Numbered from the stretch's first letter, positions 1-9,177 are shown. The stretch is 64,000 bases of DNA from Pseudomonas veronii (GCF_001439695.1 NZ_JYLL01000032.1:1-64000), one strand, 5' to 3'. The notes: generated by a model from the letters alone, not told the origin. Program-made: numbers and translations.

Positions 1-22
1 TAGGGGACTCTCGATTCCATGA

Positions 23-47
23 CATGGCCAGTTACCTCCTGGCCATG
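23..47. repeat. 9-bp inverted repeat at window edge
   Basis: CATGGCCAG (23-31) pairs perfectly with CTGGCCATG (39-47) around a 7-nt spacer. It lies just before the paired GATGTCTCCGGT motifs, so it may belong to the end of a mobile element whose body lies outside the window. No T-run follows, so it is not called as a terminator. Confidence 0.4.
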
Positions 48-60
48 ATTAATACATGTA

Positions 61-106
61 AACGATGTCTCCGGTTTCAAACGTAAAGGATGTCTCCGGT
101 CTGTAC
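61..106. mobile_element. Possible IS terminus (paired GATGTCTCCGGT motifs)
   Basis: Two near-identical 15-mers ending GATGTCTCCGGT occur 25 bp apart (61-75 and 86-100). Short subterminal direct repeats of this kind are found in IS21-type ends. The sequence stops at about 106, where a half REP palindrome begins that lacks its left arm. This is what one would expect if an element had landed in the REP. No transposase is inside the window, so the family is a guess. Confidence 0.3.
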
Positions 107-107
107 C

Positions 108-369
108 GGGGCAAGCCCCCTCCCACAGGGTTTTGCAGGGCAACGAGTAGTTTTCGATACCACCGAACGCGAACGGATTGCGACCGCTTACCGCTGATCT
201 CAAGCCGACAAATATCTCAATGTGGGAGGGGGCAAGCCCCCTCCCACAGGGTTTTGCAGGGCAACGAGTAGTTTTCGATGCCACCGAACGCGAACGGATT
301 GCGACCGCTTACCGCTGATCTCAGGCCGACAAATATCTCAATGTGGGAGGGGGCTTGCCCCCTCCCACA
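108..369. repeat. REP palindromes with a 121-bp tandem duplication
   Basis: Two complete 28-bp REP palindromes (221-248, 342-369; arms TGTGGGAGGGGGC and its complement) and one half REP (108-127) flank two 121-bp tandem units (111-231, 232-352) that differ at only a few positions. This REP class is common between genes of fluorescent pseudomonads. Each unit also contains a 22-bp copy of the pagL 3' coding region (the original is at 412-433). Confidence 0.85.
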
Positions 370-390
370 GGGTTTTGCAGGGTTCTGAAG

Positions 391-909
391 TTACAGCGGC
401 ATCGTGTAGTGCAACGAGTAGTTTTCGATGCCGTCGTTATGGTCGCTGAGCCCGGCGTTGGAGTAGTGCATGGCACGAATGCCCACTTCATGCCCGCCGT
501 TAAAGCGCAAACCGAAACCCAGGCGGTCTTCGAACTGGAAGGCCTGGCCGAGGTTGTTGTCTTCCAACCGCGTGCGGGAGAATGCCGCCACCCCGATCCC
601 GGCCTCGATGTAAGGCTTTACCGATTCCCCGGCGAACTCATACACAAATACCGGGGAGAACGACAGGCTGCTCGCGCCTGCACGGTGATCACCTTCCCAA
701 TAGGTGTATGCACCACTCCAATAGCCGGTCAGGCGACCGACGTCGCTCTGCATCCAGCTCTTATCCCAATCCGACGTCAGCCCCAATCGATAGGTGAGCG
801 TCGAATCACCGGTGGCCCCCAGGCCAAACTCAAGGCCGGCGGCCTGCGCCGAAAAAGAGTGTCCCACCACAACGGCCGCAATCGCGGCCAAACAGAACAA
901 GCGCTTCAT
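391..909 (-). CDS. pagL: PagL-type lipid A 3-O-deacylase
   Basis: Predicted 172-aa outer-membrane beta-barrel enzyme that removes the 3-O acyl chain of lipid A. Residues 1-24 form a signal peptide ending in SAQAA. The PagL active-site arrangement H-x-S followed by E is present near the C terminus as H148-Y-S150 and E162, with the same spacing as in P. aeruginosa PagL. The internal ATG at 909 is preferred over the ATG at 918. AAGGA lies 8 nt before 909, whereas it overlaps the upstream ATG itself. The C-terminal GIENYSL coding segment is echoed in the tandem repeats downstream. It is monocistronic, with the REP block as its 3' neighbour. Confidence 0.88.
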   Translation of the reverse strand: MKRLFCLAAIAAVVVGHSFSAQAAGLEFGLGATGDSTLTYRLGLTSDWDKSWMQSDVGRLTGYWSGAYTYWEGDHRAGASSLSFSPVFVYEFAGESVKPYIEAGIGVAAFSRTRLEDNNLGQAFQFEDRLGFGLRFNGGHEVGIRAMHYSNAGLSDHNDGIENYSLHYTMPL

Positions 910-1022
910 AAGAAACATCCTTTCCGAACGAAGTTATAGGTTTTTACACAGGGAAATCTCGCTTATAGAAGCCGACTCACTGTCAGAAATTCAGCGTCTA
1001 ACGGCGAATTTTGACGAAATTT

Positions 1023-1817
1023 TCACGAGCCGAAGCTTCTCACAACTCCGGGATGTTTCCATAGTGTCGGTAGGATATTTCTTAGATGACACACATCGCC
1101 GCTGGTCCAGAACTGGGCAGGGCCCGGAGTGCCGGCGGCCAGCAGATCGCGTTCGCCGAGCAGGCGCTTGAGTTGGCGGGCCACGGCGGCGCCGGTGTCG
1201 ATCAGGCTGATGCCGGGGGGCAGCATCTGCGCCAGGAGCGGCTTGAGGAAGGGGTAGTGGGTGCAACCGAGGATGATGGTGTCGCAGCCGGCGCTGAGCA
1301 ACGGTTCGACATAGCTTTGCAACAACTGGCGCAGGGCCGGGCTGCCCAGGTCGCCGGTTTCAATCAGTTCCACCAGGCCTGGGCACGGCCGGGTGATCAC
1401 CCGCACATCGGTGGCGAAACGGTCGAGCAACGCGGCGAACTTGGCGCTTTGCAGGGTGCCGGTGGTGGCGAGTACGCCGACCACGCCACTGCGGGTCGCA
1501 GCGGTGGCGGGTTTGACGGCGGGTTCCATCCCCACCAGCGGCCAGTCGGGGTAGCTCTTGCGCAAGTCGGCCACGGCAGCAACGGTCGCTGTGTTGCAGG
1601 CAATCACCAAGGCTTTGGCGCCGCGCTCGCGGAAAAACGCCGCAACCCGGTGTAAACGCTCGCAAATAAAGGCCGGCGTTTTCTCGCCGTAGGGGATGTA
1701 CCCGCAATCGGCGACGTACAGCAGCGACTCATGGGGCAACAGTTGCTGGATTTCCTCGAGCACCGTCAACCCGCCGATACCGGAGTCGAACACACCGATC
1801 GGTGCATCCTTAACCAT
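1023..1817 (-). CDS. murI: Glutamate racemase
   Basis: Cofactor-independent enzyme that makes D-glutamate for peptidoglycan in the cytoplasm. The 264-aa product has the family start IGVFDSGIGGLTVL and both catalytic cysteines, C74 in IACNTA and C185 in LGCTHYP. The ATG at 1817 overlaps the end of the upstream moeB-like gene by 8 bp, which suggests translational coupling. The longer in-frame extension to 1868 would add 17 residues inside the neighbour and is rejected. It is the last gene of the hemA-prfA-prmC-moeB-murI run. Confidence 0.95.
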   Translation of the reverse strand: MVKDAPIGVFDSGIGGLTVLEEIQQLLPHESLLYVADCGYIPYGEKTPAFICERLHRVAAFFRERGAKALVIACNTATVAAVADLRKSYPDWPLVGMEPAVKPATAATRSGVVGVLATTGTLQSAKFAALLDRFATDVRVITRPCPGLVELIETGDLGSPALRQLLQSYVEPLLSAGCDTIILGCTHYPFLKPLLAQMLPPGISLIDTGAAVARQLKRLLGERDLLAAGTPGPAQFWTSGDVCHLRNILPTLWKHPGVVRSFGS

Positions 1818-2565
1818 GCTGCGCCCCACACACACTGCAACCGGGATCGCGCTTGACGCGCAACTCACGGAAACGCGTGGTCAAGGCATCGATCAGCAAC
1901 AAGCGTCCGACCAGGGGCTCACCGAAACCGGCGAGCAACTTCAATGCTTCCAGGGCCTGCAGGCTGCCGACCAGACCGACCAGCGGGCCGACCACGCCGG
2001 CTTCGCTGCAGGTCAGTTCGGTGTCGCTGCCGTGCCCGTATAAACAGTGGTAGCACGGGCTGTCGGCGCGCCGCGGGTCGAATACCGACAGTTGCCCATC
2101 CAGACGGATCGCCGCGCCGCTGACCAACGGCTTGCCGGCGGCCACGCAGGCGGCGTTGACCGCTTCACGGGTGGAAAAGTTGTCGCTGCAATCGAGCACC
2201 ACATCCACCGCCGCCACTGCCGCGGCCAGGGAGTCGGCATCCAGCGCAGTGCGATGGGTGAGCAGTTTGACCTCGGGGTTGAGCGCGGTCAGACGGCGGA
2301 TGGCCGAATCGACCTTGCTCAGGCCGACACTGTCCGTGTCATGGATGATCTGGCGTTGCAGGTTGGTCAGGTCGACGGTGTCGAAATCCGCCAGATGCAA
2401 CTCGCCGACCCCGGCCGCCGCCAGGTACAGCGCCACGGGCGCGCCCAGGCCGCCGAGGCCGACGATCAAGGCGCGACCGTTTTTCAGGCGCAATTGGCCG
2501 TCGATGTCGACCTGTTTCAACAGAATCTGTCGGCTATAGCGCAACAGCTCCTGGTCGCTCAGCAT
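1810..2565 (-). CDS. moeB: MoeB/ThiF/HesA-family adenylyltransferase
   Basis: E1-like enzyme of 251 aa that adenylates the C terminus of a small sulfur carrier such as MoaD or ThiS. The nucleotide-binding loop VGLGGLGAP and the downstream DFDTVDLTNLQRQ are family signatures. Two CxxC pairs near the C-terminal half (CYHC, CSVC) would bind zinc. It overlaps prmC by 7 bp and murI by 8 bp. Pseudomonas genomes carry this HesA/MoeB-like gene between prmC and murI. Whether it serves molybdopterin or thiamine synthesis cannot be decided here. Confidence 0.9.
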   Translation of the reverse strand: MLSDQELLRYSRQILLKQVDIDGQLRLKNGRALIVGLGGLGAPVALYLAAAGVGELHLADFDTVDLTNLQRQIIHDTDSVGLSKVDSAIRRLTALNPEVKLLTHRTALDADSLAAAVAAVDVVLDCSDNFSTREAVNAACVAAGKPLVSGAAIRLDGQLSVFDPRRADSPCYHCLYGHGSDTELTCSEAGVVGPLVGLVGSLQALEALKLLAGFGEPLVGRLLLIDALTTRFRELRVKRDPGCSVCGAQHG

Positions 2566-3389
2566 GGCCGGTGCCCCAGGCTGATGCGTTCGTGGCCGCC
2601 GAGGTCGATGCGGCTGTGGACGCCTTCAAAGCCCTGACTCAGCAGCAGGTCACGCACCGCCGCGGCCTGGTCGTAACCGTGTTCCAGCAACAACCAACCG
2701 CCCGCGTTGAGGTGGGCCGGCGCCTCGGCGATGATCAGCCGCAGGTCGTCCAACCCATCATGGCCCGCCACCAGCGCGCTGGCCGGCTCAAAACGCACGT
2801 CGCCGGCCGCCAGGTGCGGATCGTTGGCGGCGATGTAGGGCGGGTTGCTGATGATCAGGTCGTAGGTGTGGCCTTGCAACGCGCTGAACCAATGACTGTT
2901 GAGCACAGTGGCATTGTGCAGGTTCAGGCGCTGGCGATTGCGTTCGGCCAGGGCCACGGCTTCGAGCACGCGGTCGACGGCGGTGACGTGCCAGGCCGGG
3001 CGCTCGCTGGCCAGGGCCAGGGCGATGGCGCCGCTGCCGGTGCCGAGGTCGAGCACCTTGGCCGGCGTGGCGGGCAACAATTCCAGGGCCGCCTCGACCA
3101 GCAGTTCGGTGTCCGGGCGCGGGATCAGCGTGTGGGGCGCGACTTCCAGGTCCAGCTTCCAGAAACCTTGCTGGCCGAGGATGTAGGCCACCGGCTCACC
3201 GGCGCGGCGGCGTTGCAGGTAATCGGCGAAGGTCAGCGCGGCTTCGCTGCTGACGATTTTTTCCGGCCAGGTGTGCAGGTAGCTGCGGGACTTGCCCAGG
3301 GCAGCCGCGAGCAACAGCTCCACGTCCAGGCGTGCGGTGGGCGAGTCGGGCAGGTCGGCGGCGCGCAGAAGGCTGGCGATGATGGTCAT
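2559..3389 (-). CDS. prmC: Release factor glutamine N5-methyltransferase
   Basis: SAM-dependent methyltransferase (276 aa) that methylates the glutamine of the GGQ motif in peptide release factors. It has the SAM-binding motif VLDLGTGSGAIALAL and the catalytic NPPY motif (IISNPPYIA). Its start codon directly follows the prfA stop (TAA ATG), so enzyme and substrate are made from adjacent cistrons. The N-terminal helical domain is intact and the length is normal. Confidence 0.96.
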   Translation of the reverse strand: MTIIASLLRAADLPDSPTARLDVELLLAAALGKSRSYLHTWPEKIVSSEAALTFADYLQRRRAGEPVAYILGQQGFWKLDLEVAPHTLIPRPDTELLVEAALELLPATPAKVLDLGTGSGAIALALASERPAWHVTAVDRVLEAVALAERNRQRLNLHNATVLNSHWFSALQGHTYDLIISNPPYIAANDPHLAAGDVRFEPASALVAGHDGLDDLRLIIAEAPAHLNAGGWLLLEHGYDQAAAVRDLLLSQGFEGVHSRIDLGGHERISLGHRPC

Positions 3390-4472
3390 TTATTCACCTA
3401 TCGCCGCCAATTGGTCGGCCTGGTATTCGACGAGCAACGGCTCGATCACCGCGTCGATGCCACCGGCGAGAATCTCGTCCAGGGAGTAGAGCGTGAGGTT
3501 GACCCGGTGGTCGGTGACCCGGCCCTGGGCAAAGTTGTAGGTGCGGATGCGCTCGGAACGGTCGCCCGAGCCCACCAGCAGTTTGCGTTCACTGGCAATC
3601 GCGTTGGCGGCGGCGCTGGTCTGCTGGTCATTCAATTTGGCCGACAGCCAGGACATGGCCCGCGCCCGGTTCTTGTGCTGCGAACGCTCTTCCTGGCATT
3701 CAACCACGATGCCCGACGGCAAGTGCGTGATGCGGATCGCCGAGTCGGTCTTGTTGATGTGCTGACCACCGGCACCGGATGAACGGTAGGTGTCGACGCG
3801 CAGGTCCGCCGGGTTGATCTCGATGGCTTCCTGCTCGTCCGGCTCGGGCAACACCGCCACGGTACACGCCGAGGTGTGGATACGGCCTTGGGATTCGGTG
3901 GCCGGCACCCGTTGCACGCGGTGCGCGCCGGACTCGAATTTCAGCTTGCCGTACACGTTGTCGCCTTCGACGCGGGCGATGACTTCTTTATAGCCGCCGT
4001 GTTCGCCTTCGTTCTCGGACAGGATCTCGACGCGCCAGCCACGCCGCTCGGCATACCGCGAGTACATGCGGAACAGGTCGCCGGAGAAAATCGCCGCCTC
4101 GTCGCCGCCGGTGCCGGCGCGGATTTCGAGGAAGACGTTGCGCCCGTCGTTGGGGTCCTTGGGCAGCAGCATGCGTTGCAGGTCGCCTTCGAGCTCGGCC
4201 AGTTTGTCTTTGGCTTCACGGACTTCTTCCACGGCCATTTCACGCATGTCCGGGTCGCTGTCCTTGAGCAGGGCCTGGGCGCCCTCCAGGTCGGCTTGTA
4301 CTTTCAACAGGTTCTGATAGGTGAGCACAATGGGCTCAACTTCGGCGTATTCCTTGGAATAAGCGCGGAACTTGGCCTGATCGGAGATGACCTCGCCGTC
4401 GCCGAGCAACGCAGTCAGTTCTTCGAAACGGTCCTGGAGCACGTCCAGTTTGTTGAGCAGTGACGCTTTCAT
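3390..4472 (-). CDS. prfA: Peptide chain release factor 1
   Basis: RF1 (360 aa) recognises UAA and UAG and triggers peptide release. The GGQ motif lies near residue 235 in SSGAGGQHINKTDSA, and the RF1-type codon-recognition tripeptide PAT is in RVPATESQGR. Its ATG overlaps the hemA stop as TAATG, and its own stop abuts prmC. Gene order hemA-prfA-prmC is conserved in gammaproteobacteria. Confidence 0.97.
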   Translation of the reverse strand: MKASLLNKLDVLQDRFEELTALLGDGEVISDQAKFRAYSKEYAEVEPIVLTYQNLLKVQADLEGAQALLKDSDPDMREMAVEEVREAKDKLAELEGDLQRMLLPKDPNDGRNVFLEIRAGTGGDEAAIFSGDLFRMYSRYAERRGWRVEILSENEGEHGGYKEVIARVEGDNVYGKLKFESGAHRVQRVPATESQGRIHTSACTVAVLPEPDEQEAIEINPADLRVDTYRSSGAGGQHINKTDSAIRITHLPSGIVVECQEERSQHKNRARAMSWLSAKLNDQQTSAAANAIASERKLLVGSGDRSERIRTYNFAQGRVTDHRVNLTLYSLDEILAGGIDAVIEPLLVEYQADQLAAIGE

Positions 4473-5758
4473 TACGGTTTTTTATCCGAAGAGCTATCTG
4501 ACGCGCCCTCACCGAGGGCAAAGAGTTCCTGCGCCATGGCCAGCGCATCGAGGCGGCCTTCGGCAGTGAGTTTTTTCAGTTGTACGCTGGGAGCGTGCAG
4601 CAACTTGTTGGTCAAGCCGCGGGCCAGTTGCATCAGCACGTCTTCGGCGTTGCCGCCATTGGCCAATAAGCGCTGGGCCTTGCTCAACTCCTCGTCGCGC
4701 AGGCGTTCGCCCTGCTGACGATACGCCTTGAGCACGTCCACCGCCGCCAGTTCGCGCAGGCGCACCATGAAGTCTTCGGCGCCGACGCTGACCATTTCCT
4801 CGGCGGCCTGGGCTGCGCCCTGACGGCTCTTGAGGTTTTCGGCGACCACTTCGTGCAGATCGTCGACGCTATACAGGTAAACGTCGTCCAACTCGCCGAC
4901 TTCAGGCTCGATATCCCGGGGAACGGCAATATCCACCATGAAGATCGGCTTGTGCTTGCGCAGCTTCAGCGCGCTTTCTACCGCGCCTTTACCCAGGATC
5001 GGCAACTGGCTGGCGGTGGAACTGATGACGATGTCGCTGCGCACCAGCTCGGCCGGGATATCGGCCAGCAGCACGGCGTGGGCGCCGAACTGTTCGGCGA
5101 GGATGCTGGCACGCTCCAGGGTGCGGTTGGCCACCACGATACGCTTCACGCCGAGGTCGTGCAGGTGACGGGCGACCAGGGTGATGGTCTCGCCGGCACC
5201 GATCAGCAAGGCCTGGCTGCGCTGCAAGTCGCTGAAAATCTGTTTGGCCAGGCTGACGGCGGCAAACGCCACGGACACCGGGTTTTCCCCGATGGCGGTG
5301 TCGGTGCGTACCTGCTTGGCGGAATTGAACGTGGCCTGGAACAGGCGCCCCAGCAGCGGCCCCACGGTGCCAGCCTCACGCGCCACGGCGTAGGCGGATT
5401 TCATCTGGCCGAGGATCTGCGGCTCGCCCAGGACCAGCGAATCGAGACCGGACGCCACACGCATCATGTGACGAACTGCCGCATCGTCCTCATGCACATA
5501 AGCGCTCGCGCGCAGGTCATTGAAGTCCAAATGGTGGTAATCGGCCAGCCAGCGCAGCACGACATCCGCTGAAAGATGCTCCTGCTCTATATAAAGCTCG
5601 CTGCGATTGCAGGTGGAAAGGATCGCAGCTTCGCGGCTGTCGGTGAGTCGGCAGAGCTGCTGCAAGGCCTCAACCAACTGCTCAGGCGTAAACGCCACGC
5701 GCTCGCGCACGTCTACGGAGGCAGTCTTGTGGTTAATACCGAGTGCGAGGAAGGCCAT
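4472..5758 (-). CDS. hemA: Glutamyl-tRNA reductase
   Basis: NADPH-dependent first enzyme of the C5 tetrapyrrole pathway, 428 aa. The catalytic cysteine is C50 in LSTCNRSELY. The NADPH-binding segment ALLIGAGETITLVARHL and a C-terminal dimerisation region are present. It is first in the hemA-prfA-prmC-moeB-murI run and is transcribed divergently from the TPR lipoprotein gene, with 182 bp between the starts that must hold both promoters. Confidence 0.96.
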   Translation of the reverse strand: MAFLALGINHKTASVDVRERVAFTPEQLVEALQQLCRLTDSREAAILSTCNRSELYIEQEHLSADVVLRWLADYHHLDFNDLRASAYVHEDDAAVRHMMRVASGLDSLVLGEPQILGQMKSAYAVAREAGTVGPLLGRLFQATFNSAKQVRTDTAIGENPVSVAFAAVSLAKQIFSDLQRSQALLIGAGETITLVARHLHDLGVKRIVVANRTLERASILAEQFGAHAVLLADIPAELVRSDIVISSTASQLPILGKGAVESALKLRKHKPIFMVDIAVPRDIEPEVGELDDVYLYSVDDLHEVVAENLKSRQGAAQAAEEMVSVGAEDFMVRLRELAAVDVLKAYRQQGERLRDEELSKAQRLLANGGNAEDVLMQLARGLTNKLLHAPSVQLKKLTAEGRLDALAMAQELFALGEGASDSSSDKKP

Positions 5759-5940
5759 TCAATATCGCTGATGATGTCGGGAAGCCGACAATTGTCCTAC
5801 TTCGATAGATTCAGAACAACCACCGTCGTCTATTGTCCCTATACGTTGTGCCTATAAAGGCATCCACTGAGACTCGGTTATGTTTGGCCGAAGGCTTGTG
5901 TCATGATGATCCGACCGCAGGTTAGTCGTCCTCTTCCTAT

Positions 5941-7665
5941 ATGAATAGATCCTCCGCGTTGCTCCTCGCTTTTGTCTTCCTCAACGGCTGCCAGGCCATG
6001 GCCCCCGTGTCGACCGACGGTACACCGCCGGTGGAAGAGAGCACCCCAGCCCCTGAAAAGCCCAAGGTTTACTCCTCGTTCACTGAAGATACGGTGTACA
6101 GCCTGCTGACCGCAGAACTGGCCGGCCAGCGCAATCGTTTCGATATTGCGCTGGATAATTACGTGACCCAGGCCATCAATACGCAAGATCCGGGCATCTC
6201 GGAGCGGGCGTTTCGCATCGCCGAGTACCTGGGGGCCGACCAGGCTGCGCTGGACACCTCGCTGATCTGGGCGAAAAACGCGCCGGACGACCTGGAGGCA
6301 CAACGGGCGGCAGCCATTCAATTGGCGCGCTCGGGGCGCTACGACGACTCCATGACCTATATGGAGAAAGTCCTGCAGGGCAAGGGCGACACGCATTTCG
6401 ACTTTCTTGCGCTGTCGGCGGCCGATACCGACCAGGACACGCGCAACGGGCTGATGAAGAGTTTCGACCGCCTGCTGCAAAAACACCCGAAGAACAGCCA
6501 GCTCGTGTTCGGCAAGGCCTTGCTGCTGCAGCAGGACGACGAAGCCGAAGCCGCGCTGAAGCTGCTGGAACAGAACCCGCCGGAAGAAGGCGAGATCGCG
6601 CCGATCCTGCTGCGCGCACGCCTGTTGCAGAACCTCAATCGCGGCAAGGAAGCGATTCCGCTGCTGGAAAAAAGCATCAAGAAGTACCCGGACGACAAGC
6701 GCCTGCGCCTGACTTACGCGCGCACGCTGGTGGAGCAGGACCGCATGGAGGACGCCAAAGTGCAGTTCGCCAACCTGGTCCAGCAATACCCGGACGATGA
6801 CGAATTGCGCTACTCCCTGGCGCTGGTGTGCCTGGAAGCCAAGGCCTGGGACGAGGCCAAGGGCTATCTGGAAGAGTTGATCGAGCGCGAAAGCCATGTG
6901 GACTCGGCGCACCTGAACCTCGGCCGCATCGCCGAAGAAAACAACGACCCCCAGGCCGCCCTGCTCGAATACGCCAAGGTCGGCCCCGGCAACGACTACC
7001 TGCCCGCCCAGTTGCGCCAGGCCGACATCCTGATGAGCAACGGGCGCACCGACGAGGCGGAAAAACGCCTGGTCGCGGCGCGCGAGGCGGAACCGGACTA
7101 CGCGATCCAGCTGTACCTGATCCAGGCCGAAACCTTGTCGGCCAACAATCAGGCCGAGCGCGCCTGGAAAGTCTTGCAACAAGCCTTGCTGCAATACCCC
7201 GACGACCTGAACCTGCTCTACACCCGTGCGATGCAGGCGGAAAAACGCAATGACCTGGCGCAGATGGAAAAAGACCTGCGCCTGATCATCAAGCGCGACC
7301 CGGACAACGCCATGGCGCTCAATGCCCTGGGCTACACCCTGTCCGACCGCACCACGCGTTACGCCGAAGCCAAGGTGCTGATCGAACAGGCCCACAAGCT
7401 CAACCCGGAAGACCCGGCCGTACTCGACAGCCTGGGCTGGGTGAACTACCGCCTGGGCAACCTGGACGAGGCTGAGCGCCTGCTGCGCCAGGCGCTGGAG
7501 CGCTTCCCCGACCAGGAAGTCGCCGCCCACCTGGGCGAAGTGCTCTGGGCCAATGGCAAACAGCGCGAAGCCCGACAAATCTGGGAAAAGTTCCTCAAGG
7601 AACAACCCGAAAGCCCCATCCTGCGCGGCACCATCAAGCGCCTGACCGGTTCCGAGACCCTTTAA
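5941..7665 (+). CDS. TPR-repeat outer-membrane lipoprotein
   Basis: 574-aa protein with a lipoprotein signal (lipobox LNGC, Cys17) and many tetratricopeptide-like repeats, for example ALNALGYTLSDRTTRYAEA and LDSLGWVNYRLGNLDEA. These provide a protein-protein interaction scaffold. Conserved in Pseudomonas immediately upstream of lolB, where it is annotated only as a TPR protein. It ends 4 bp before lolB, so co-transcription is likely. No enzymatic motif is visible, and a role in envelope assembly is inference from its neighbour. Confidence 0.85.
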   Translation: MNRSSALLLAFVFLNGCQAMAPVSTDGTPPVEESTPAPEKPKVYSSFTEDTVYSLLTAELAGQRNRFDIALDNYVTQAINTQDPGISERAFRIAEYLGADQAALDTSLIWAKNAPDDLEAQRAAAIQLARSGRYDDSMTYMEKVLQGKGDTHFDFLALSAADTDQDTRNGLMKSFDRLLQKHPKNSQLVFGKALLLQQDDEAEAALKLLEQNPPEEGEIAPILLRARLLQNLNRGKEAIPLLEKSIKKYPDDKRLRLTYARTLVEQDRMEDAKVQFANLVQQYPDDDELRYSLALVCLEAKAWDEAKGYLEELIERESHVDSAHLNLGRIAEENNDPQAALLEYAKVGPGNDYLPAQLRQADILMSNGRTDEAEKRLVAAREAEPDYAIQLYLIQAETLSANNQAERAWKVLQQALLQYPDDLNLLYTRAMQAEKRNDLAQMEKDLRLIIKRDPDNAMALNALGYTLSDRTTRYAEAKVLIEQAHKLNPEDPAVLDSLGWVNYRLGNLDEAERLLRQALERFPDQEVAAHLGEVLWANGKQREARQIWEKFLKEQPESPILRGTIKRLTGSETL

Positions 7666-7669
7666 GTTT

Positions 7670-8287
7670 ATGTTCTTGCGCCACTTTATCGTTTTCAGCT
7701 TCATCGCCTTGCTCGCCGGTTGCGCGGGCTTCGGTGCCCGCGAATCCGTTGAGGGCCAGGGCAACCCGGCGCAATGGAAACAGCACAAGGCCCAGCTCAG
7801 CAGCATCGATGGCTGGCAGATCGAAGGAAAAGTCGGGGTACGCGCGCCGAAAGATTCCGGCAGCGGCACCTTGTTCTGGCTGCAACGCCAGGACTACTAC
7901 GATATCCGCCTGTCCGGCCCATTGGGGCGCGGCGCCGCCCGCCTGACCGGCCGACCGGGGCAAGTCAGCCTCGAAGTGGCCAACCAGGGTCGCTACGAAG
8001 CCGTCTCCCCGGAGGCGCTGCTGGAAGAGCAGATCGGCTGGAAACTGCCGGTGTCGCACCTGGTCTGGTGGGTACGCGGCTTGCCCGCCCCCGACAGCAA
8101 AAGCCGCCTGAGCCTCAATGGCGACAGCCGCCTGGCCTCCCTGGAGCAGGACGGCTGGCAGGTCGAATACCTGAGCTACGTGCAACAGAGCGGTTATTGG
8201 CTGCCCGAGCGGATCAAACTGCACGGCACCGACCTTGATATCACGCTGGTGATCAAGGACTGGCAACCACGCAAGCTGGGGCAATAA
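7670..8287 (+). CDS. lolB: Outer membrane lipoprotein receptor LolB
   Basis: LolB accepts lipoproteins from periplasmic LolA and inserts them in the outer membrane. The 205-aa product has a lipobox LAGC (Cys18), the early WQIEGKVGVRAP strand and the typical LolB C-terminal WLPERIKL segment. It sits between the TPR lipoprotein gene and ispE, with 1 bp to the next start. Placement next to ispE is conserved in many proteobacteria. Confidence 0.93.
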   Translation: MFLRHFIVFSFIALLAGCAGFGARESVEGQGNPAQWKQHKAQLSSIDGWQIEGKVGVRAPKDSGSGTLFWLQRQDYYDIRLSGPLGRGAARLTGRPGQVSLEVANQGRYEAVSPEALLEEQIGWKLPVSHLVWWVRGLPAPDSKSRLSLNGDSRLASLEQDGWQVEYLSYVQQSGYWLPERIKLHGTDLDITLVIKDWQPRKLGQ

Positions 8288-8288
8288 C

Positions 8289-9140
8289 GTGACCGTAGAG
8301 AAACTGACCCTGCCCTCCCCGGCCAAACTCAATCTGATGCTGCACATCCTGGGACGCCGCGAAGACGGCTACCACGAGTTGCAGACGCTGTTTCAATTTC
8401 TCGACTACGGCGATGAACTGACATTCGCCGTGCGCGACGATGGCGTGATCCGACTGCACACCGAATTCGAAGGGGTGCCCCACGACAGCAACCTGATCGT
8501 GAAGGCCGCGAAAAAACTTCAGGCGCAATCGGGTTGCGCCCTGGGCATCGACATCTGGATCGATAAAATCCTGCCCATGGGCGGCGGCATCGGTGGCGGC
8601 AGCTCGAATGCCGCGACCACACTGCTGGGCCTGAACCACTTGTGGAAGCTCGGCTGGGACCTCGATCGCCTGGCCGCACTGGGCCTGACACTGGGCGCCG
8701 ACGTCCCGGTTTTCGTGCGTGGGCACGCGGCTTTTGCCGAGGGCGTGGGAGAAAAACTCACCCCGGAAAACCCCGAAGAGCCTTGGTATGTCGTGCTTGT
8801 CCCGCAAGTATCTGTAAGTACAGCAGAAATTTTTTCAGATCCACTGTTGACACGTAACTCTCCTCCCATTAAAGTGCGCCCCGTTCCCAAGGGAAACAGT
8901 CGAAATGACTGCTTACCGGTTGTAGCAAGGCGTTATCCAGAAGTACGTAACGCTTTGAATTTGTTAGGTAAATTTACCGAAGCAAAATTAACCGGCACTG
9001 GAAGTTGTGTGTTTGGGGGCTTCCCAAACAAAGCTGAAGCTGATAAAGTCTCGGCCCTTCTTACAGAGACCCTTACAGGGTTTGTAGCGAAAGGAAGCAA
9101 CGTTTCGATGTTGCATCGCAAGCTGCAAAGTCTGCTCTAA
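8289..9140 (+). CDS. ispE: 4-diphosphocytidyl-2-C-methyl-D-erythritol kinase
   Basis: GHMP-family kinase of the MEP isoprenoid pathway (283 aa). PSPAKLNLMLHI is at residues 9-20 and the glycine-rich ATP loop PMGGGIGGGSSNAAT at 96-110. It starts at GTG 8289, one base after the lolB stop. From about 8811 to the stop the DNA is visibly richer in A+T than the first 500 bp, although the protein remains a plausible IspE C terminus. The tRNA-Gln gene follows 37 bp after the stop. Confidence 0.95.
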   Translation: MTVEKLTLPSPAKLNLMLHILGRREDGYHELQTLFQFLDYGDELTFAVRDDGVIRLHTEFEGVPHDSNLIVKAAKKLQAQSGCALGIDIWIDKILPMGGGIGGGSSNAATTLLGLNHLWKLGWDLDRLAALGLTLGADVPVFVRGHAAFAEGVGEKLTPENPEEPWYVVLVPQVSVSTAEIFSDPLLTRNSPPIKVRPVPKGNSRNDCLPVVARRYPEVRNALNLLGKFTEAKLTGTGSCVFGGFPNKAEADKVSALLTETLTGFVAKGSNVSMLHRKLQSLL

Positions 9141-9177
9141 AAGGAACCGAGTACTGGGTACTCGTTGCAACAGATAC

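Noticed and set aside
111..352. Tandem repeats considered as a CRISPR array
   Set aside because: Only two 121-bp units with REP palindromes. No short repeat with unique spacers and no cas genes.
5878..7869. Long minus-strand open frame opposite the TPR lipoprotein gene
   Set aside because: It mirrors the GC-rich codon pattern of the real plus-strand genes and has no recognisable domain. The plus-strand proteins are convincing.
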